Below are positions 61,590-64,000 of a DNA stretch of 64,000 bases, piece by piece. Source of the stretch: Brevinema_A sp051647245 (GTDB lineage Bacteria > Spirochaetota > Brevinematia > Brevinematales > Brevinemataceae). The notes beneath the pieces were generated by a model. It ran no database searches, had not been told where the DNA came from, and was given only the letters and a program-made list of their open reading frames with translations. Positions within the stretch are counted from its first letter, which is position 1. Each line of letters starts with the position of its first letter. A program made the position numbers and the translations under genes. The stretch is from contig JBOFDS010000012.1 in NCBI GenBank assembly GCA_051647245.1, forward strand, positions 186,001 to 250,000, written 5' to 3'.

Positions 61590-62474
61590 ATGAGTTACCA
61601 TATTGGTGATATTCCTATCTCAGAAATTGTTGCGCAAACTAAACATCTAGAACTAAAAGCACGAAAACTCGTAAGCGACTCCCTACAAAGCGATTATAAA
61701 AGCTCCTTCCGCGGAAGAGGTATGGAATTCGACGAAGTTCGTGCCTATACGCATGGAGATAATGTTCGTGACATCGATTGGAATGTTACAGCCCGTATGA
61801 ATGAACCCTTCATTAAGACTTTTATCGAAGAGCGTGAATTGACGACGTATTTCATTGTTGACATCTCTGGATCTACAAACTTCGGACAACAACAATCAAA
61901 ACGCCGTACTATGGCTGAATTGACAGCGTTGCTAGGATTTACTGCATTTTACGCAAACGACAAAGTAGGATTGATTCTTGGATCCGATAGTGTAGAAAAA
62001 ATCGTCAAGCCTGCCCACAACTACTCAAATATTCTTCGTATCATCCGAGATGTCTACTACCACCAAGCAAGTTCCCCTCGCACTAATCTCGACCAACTCT
62101 TTCGCAGTGCTTATAATATGATCAAAAAAAAGGCTATCATCTTTGTCATCAGTGATTTCATTGATACTAATTACGAACAAGCCCTCGCTAATCTTGCGAA
62201 AAAACATGATGTGATTCCTCTTGTTGTTTCTGATAAGCTTGAGCAAGAGTTTTCATTTGCATCTTTATTACCTGCAATGGCAGAGATCGAAGATCTTGAA
62301 ACAGGGGAAACTCTTAGTGTATCCTTCAACAAAACATTGCTCAACACAAAACAAACCGTATCTCGTTACCAAAAATTATTTAAAAAACTTTCCCTAGATC
62401 ACGCTGAAGTCAATGCAGAAACAGATTGTCTAAAGATCATCGACAGACTTCTACGAAAACGATCAGGTCGTTAA
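61590..62474 (+). CDS. DUF58 protein with vWA-like domain
   Basis: 294-residue soluble DUF58 protein. The family signature 'GRGMEFDEVRAYTHGDNVRD' and 'DIDWNVTAR' lies at about 42-70, followed by a vWA-like fold with a MIDAS-type 'IVDISGSTNFG'. Elsewhere DUF58 genes sit with a MoxR AAA ATPase and vWA/Bat proteins, forming a proposed chaperone or metal-insertion system at the membrane. Here neither MoxR nor BatA is adjacent; two small membrane proteins take their place. AAAGGA ribosome site. Confidence 0.88.
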   Translation: MSYHIGDIPISEIVAQTKHLELKARKLVSDSLQSDYKSSFRGRGMEFDEVRAYTHGDNVRDIDWNVTARMNEPFIKTFIEERELTTYFIVDISGSTNFGQQQSKRRTMAELTALLGFTAFYANDKVGLILGSDSVEKIVKPAHNYSNILRIIRDVYYHQASSPRTNLDQLFRSAYNMIKKKAIIFVISDFIDTNYEQALANLAKKHDVIPLVVSDKLEQEFSFASLLPAMAEIEDLETGETLSVSFNKTLLNTKQTVSRYQKLFKKLSLDHAEVNAETDCLKIIDRLLRKRSGR

Positions 62475-62476
62475 AT

Positions 62477-63406
62477 ATGAATTCACTTATCCAATCAGCT
62501 GTCAACGCCATTCACAACAATGAATGCGTCGTTTTTCCTACAGAGACAGTTTATGGTTTGGGTGCGAACGCTCTCTCAGAGCAAGCTGTAGCCAAGATTT
62601 TTGAGCTAAAAAATCGCCCTCCTGCCAATCCTCTCATTGTTCATATCGCCCATCTAGATCAATGTCAAGATCTCACGACGGGCTTAAATTCCCTCGAAAA
62701 AGATCTCTTCAATCATTTTTCACCAGGTGCTCTTTCCCTTGTCCTGCCTAAAAAAAGTACTGTGCCTGATATAGTCACAGGTGGTTTGGACAGTGTTGGG
62801 GTGCGTATTCCCAATCATCCTATTGCTTTAGAATTTTTGACTGCGGTAGATAGGCCTATCTGTGCGCCTTCTGCAAATATTTCTGGGAAACCATCCCCTA
62901 CCAGCTTCGAAATGGCTGAATTTTATATGAAAAATAAAGTACCTGTCATCCTTGATGGTGGCGATCTTGAGATAGGTATTGAGTCCACTGTCGTTAAAGT
63001 GGTCGGCGATCAGATTTATATTTTGAGAGCTGGATTTGTTACTGCAGAAATGATTTTTGCTCAAACAGGAATACAACCCATTTTGAACAATAAAGCATTA
63101 AGCAAGCAATCTCCTGGGACAAATTTCCCTCATTACAAGCCTAAAGCACAGATCAAAACCTTCGAATATCAACAAAAACCACAAATTATCAACACAGACG
63201 GGGTGTGGATTTTACATCTCAGTGATCTCGATACAAGCTGTGAAAGCAAACATTTCCACTCTGTGGCTGACTATGCTCATCATCTTTATGCGATTTTTTT
63301 TGAGTCCGATAAAAAAAATATTCAGACCATATATTGTGAACTCCCCCCTGCTACGAATGAAGGCCTAGCGTTGCGGGATAGATTAATTCGTGCAGCAGAG
63401 CAATAA
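62477..63406 (+). CDS. tsaC: Threonylcarbamoyl-AMP synthase, Sua5 type
   Basis: Makes threonylcarbamoyl-AMP from threonine, bicarbonate and ATP, the activated precursor used by TsaD (21617) for t6A. Start at 62477, two bases after the DUF58 stop; the open frame further left lies in the DUF58 gene. 309 residues: the YrdC-type core with 'VFPTETVYGLGANALS', 'IFELKNRPPANPLIVHI', 'DSVGVRIPNHPIA' and 'CAPSANISGKPSPT', then a Sua5 C-terminal domain with 'SPGTNFPHYKPKA' as the linker. The Sua5 domain is somewhat short. Confidence 0.95.
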   Translation: MNSLIQSAVNAIHNNECVVFPTETVYGLGANALSEQAVAKIFELKNRPPANPLIVHIAHLDQCQDLTTGLNSLEKDLFNHFSPGALSLVLPKKSTVPDIVTGGLDSVGVRIPNHPIALEFLTAVDRPICAPSANISGKPSPTSFEMAEFYMKNKVPVILDGGDLEIGIESTVVKVVGDQIYILRAGFVTAEMIFAQTGIQPILNNKALSKQSPGTNFPHYKPKAQIKTFEYQQKPQIINTDGVWILHLSDLDTSCESKHFHSVADYAHHLYAIFFESDKKNIQTIYCELPPATNEGLALRDRLIRAAEQ

Positions 63407-63410
63407 AGCA

Positions 63411-63439
63411 TTGAAAACTATCAAAACTTATGCTATAAT
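63411..63439 (+). promoter_or_regulatory. Promoter of glyQ
   Basis: TTGAAA at 63411-63416, 17-base spacer, perfect TATAAT at 63434-63439 with extended TGC. Confidence 0.75.
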
Positions 63440-63469
63440 AATATGAATTATTGAGCGATTGAGGAAAAA

Positions 63470-64000
63470 ATGAACACTCCATTGACATTTCAGGAAATTA
63501 TTTTTAAATTAAAAGAATTCTGGGCAAAACAAGACTGCTTACTTCGTGAACCTTACGACCTTGAAAAAGGTGCTGGCACTTTCAACCCCGATACTTTTTT
63601 ACGTTCTTTAGGGGACAAACCTTGGCGTGTGGCATACGCAGAGCCTTGTCGTCGTCCTGGGGATGGGCGTTATGGTGAAAATCCTAACCGCATGGGATTC
63701 TATTATCAATTCCAAGCCCTGCTCAAACCTGCTCCTGAAAATATTTTAGAATTATATATCGAAAGTTTAGAATATCTTGGCATTGACACCAAAAAGCATG
63801 ATTTACGTTTTGTACATGACGATTGGAAGTCACCAACCCTCGGTGCTTGGGGATTGGGCTGGGAAGTGTGGCTCGATGGTATGGAAATTACACAATTTAC
63901 CTACTTCCAGCAAGTCGGTGGTATTTCTTTACCTTCCGTGCCTGCCGAAATCACCTACGGAACAGAGCGTATTGCGATGTACCTTCAAGGTGTTGACCAC
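63470..64000 (+). CDS. glyQ: Glycyl-tRNA synthetase alpha subunit, 3' end outside window
   Basis: Catalytic alpha subunit of the alpha2beta2 glycyl-tRNA synthetase. The frame is open from the ATG at 63470 to the window edge (177 codons, about 60% of the usual ~290). 'FQEIIFKLKEFWAKQDC', 'AGTFNPDTFLRSLGDKPW', 'YAEPCRRPGDGRYGENPNR', 'FYYQFQALLKPAP' and 'GLGWEVWLDGMEITQFTYFQ' are textbook GlyQ blocks. GAGG lies before the ATG. The beta subunit glyS is at 9831-11909 on the opposite strand, not adjacent as usual, unless a second copy lies beyond the edge. Confidence 0.97.
   Translation, partial: MNTPLTFQEIIFKLKEFWAKQDCLLREPYDLEKGAGTFNPDTFLRSLGDKPWRVAYAEPCRRPGDGRYGENPNRMGFYYQFQALLKPAPENILELYIESLEYLGIDTKKHDLRFVHDDWKSPTLGAWGLGWEVWLDGMEITQFTYFQQVGGISLPSVPAEITYGTERIAMYLQGVDH

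Overview
The window is a dense, AT-rich bacterial chromosome segment. It holds about 55 protein genes, four tRNA genes and no rRNA. I saw no insertion sequence, prophage or CRISPR array. The best clue to the host is the chemotaxis block at 31.4-38.2 kb (unknown gene, cheR, cheB, cheA, cheW, cheX, cheY). The order cheA-cheW-cheX-cheY with an N-terminally extended CheY is the arrangement known from spirochaetes such as Treponema and Borrelia. Lipoprotein signals, SecDF-YajC and abundant TPR proteins fit a diderm spirochaete. A deep or poorly sampled spirochaete lineage is my inference; the genus cannot be fixed from the sequence alone.

Layout. 0-6 kb: a large TPR protein cut by the window start, facing a leftward ychF-TPR-murG operon. 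6-8.7 kb: a HEPN-domain protein, an SpsF-like cytidylyltransferase and a membrane-anchored protein. 8.7-15.9 kb, leftward: glyS-plsY-hypothetical, and a single 1284-residue gene joining SbcD to SbcC. 16-20.2 kb: tRNA-Thr, a Met/His-rich exported protein, tRNA-Gly, yajC-secD-secF, tRNA-Lys and tRNA-Asn. 20.2-26.1 kb: an unknown protein, then the tightly overlapping operon tsaD, a PseG-like/zinc-ribbon/methyltransferase fusion, dus, and a DUF368 (PopT-like) transporter. 26.1-27.5 kb, leftward: a WalJ-like MBL hydrolase and queH. 27.7-31.4 kb: two membrane proteins with LptF/LptG-like layout and a phosphohexomutase. 31.4-38.2 kb: the chemotaxis operon. 38.3-40.7 kb: three exported proteins, two of them lipoproteins. 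40.7-44.5 kb: yqeK, rpmE-xseA-trmI and a ROK kinase. 44.7-52.6 kb: a HAD phosphatase, sdaA, glgC and two unusual polytopic chemoreceptor-like proteins. 52.8-57.2 kb: a TspO-like protein, mutS2 and a pair of paralogous exported proteins. 57.2-64 kb: pgi, pncC, a Gfo/Idh oxidoreductase, a DUF58 membrane operon ending in a Sua5-type gene, and the start of glyQ.

How the parts connect. Translation and tRNA functions recur: glyQ and glyS (about 51 kb apart), tsaC/Sua5 and tsaD for t6A, dus, trmI, queH, ychF and rpmE. Envelope functions are murG, plsY, the DUF368 protein, the LptF/G-like pair and SecDF. Central sugar metabolism is represented by pgi, phosphohexomutase, glgC and a ROK kinase. Chemotaxis has its full cytoplasmic pathway plus two receptor-like proteins about 10 kb away.

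Regulatory signals are very regular. Many operons have a sigma70-type promoter with a 17-base spacer, and convergent genes often share one perfect bidirectional hairpin. The items most worth a second look are the SbcD-SbcC fusion, the PseG-like/methyltransferase fusion, the receptor-like pair (one with a degenerate signalling tip), the HEPN protein, and the duplicated exported proteins behind mutS2.
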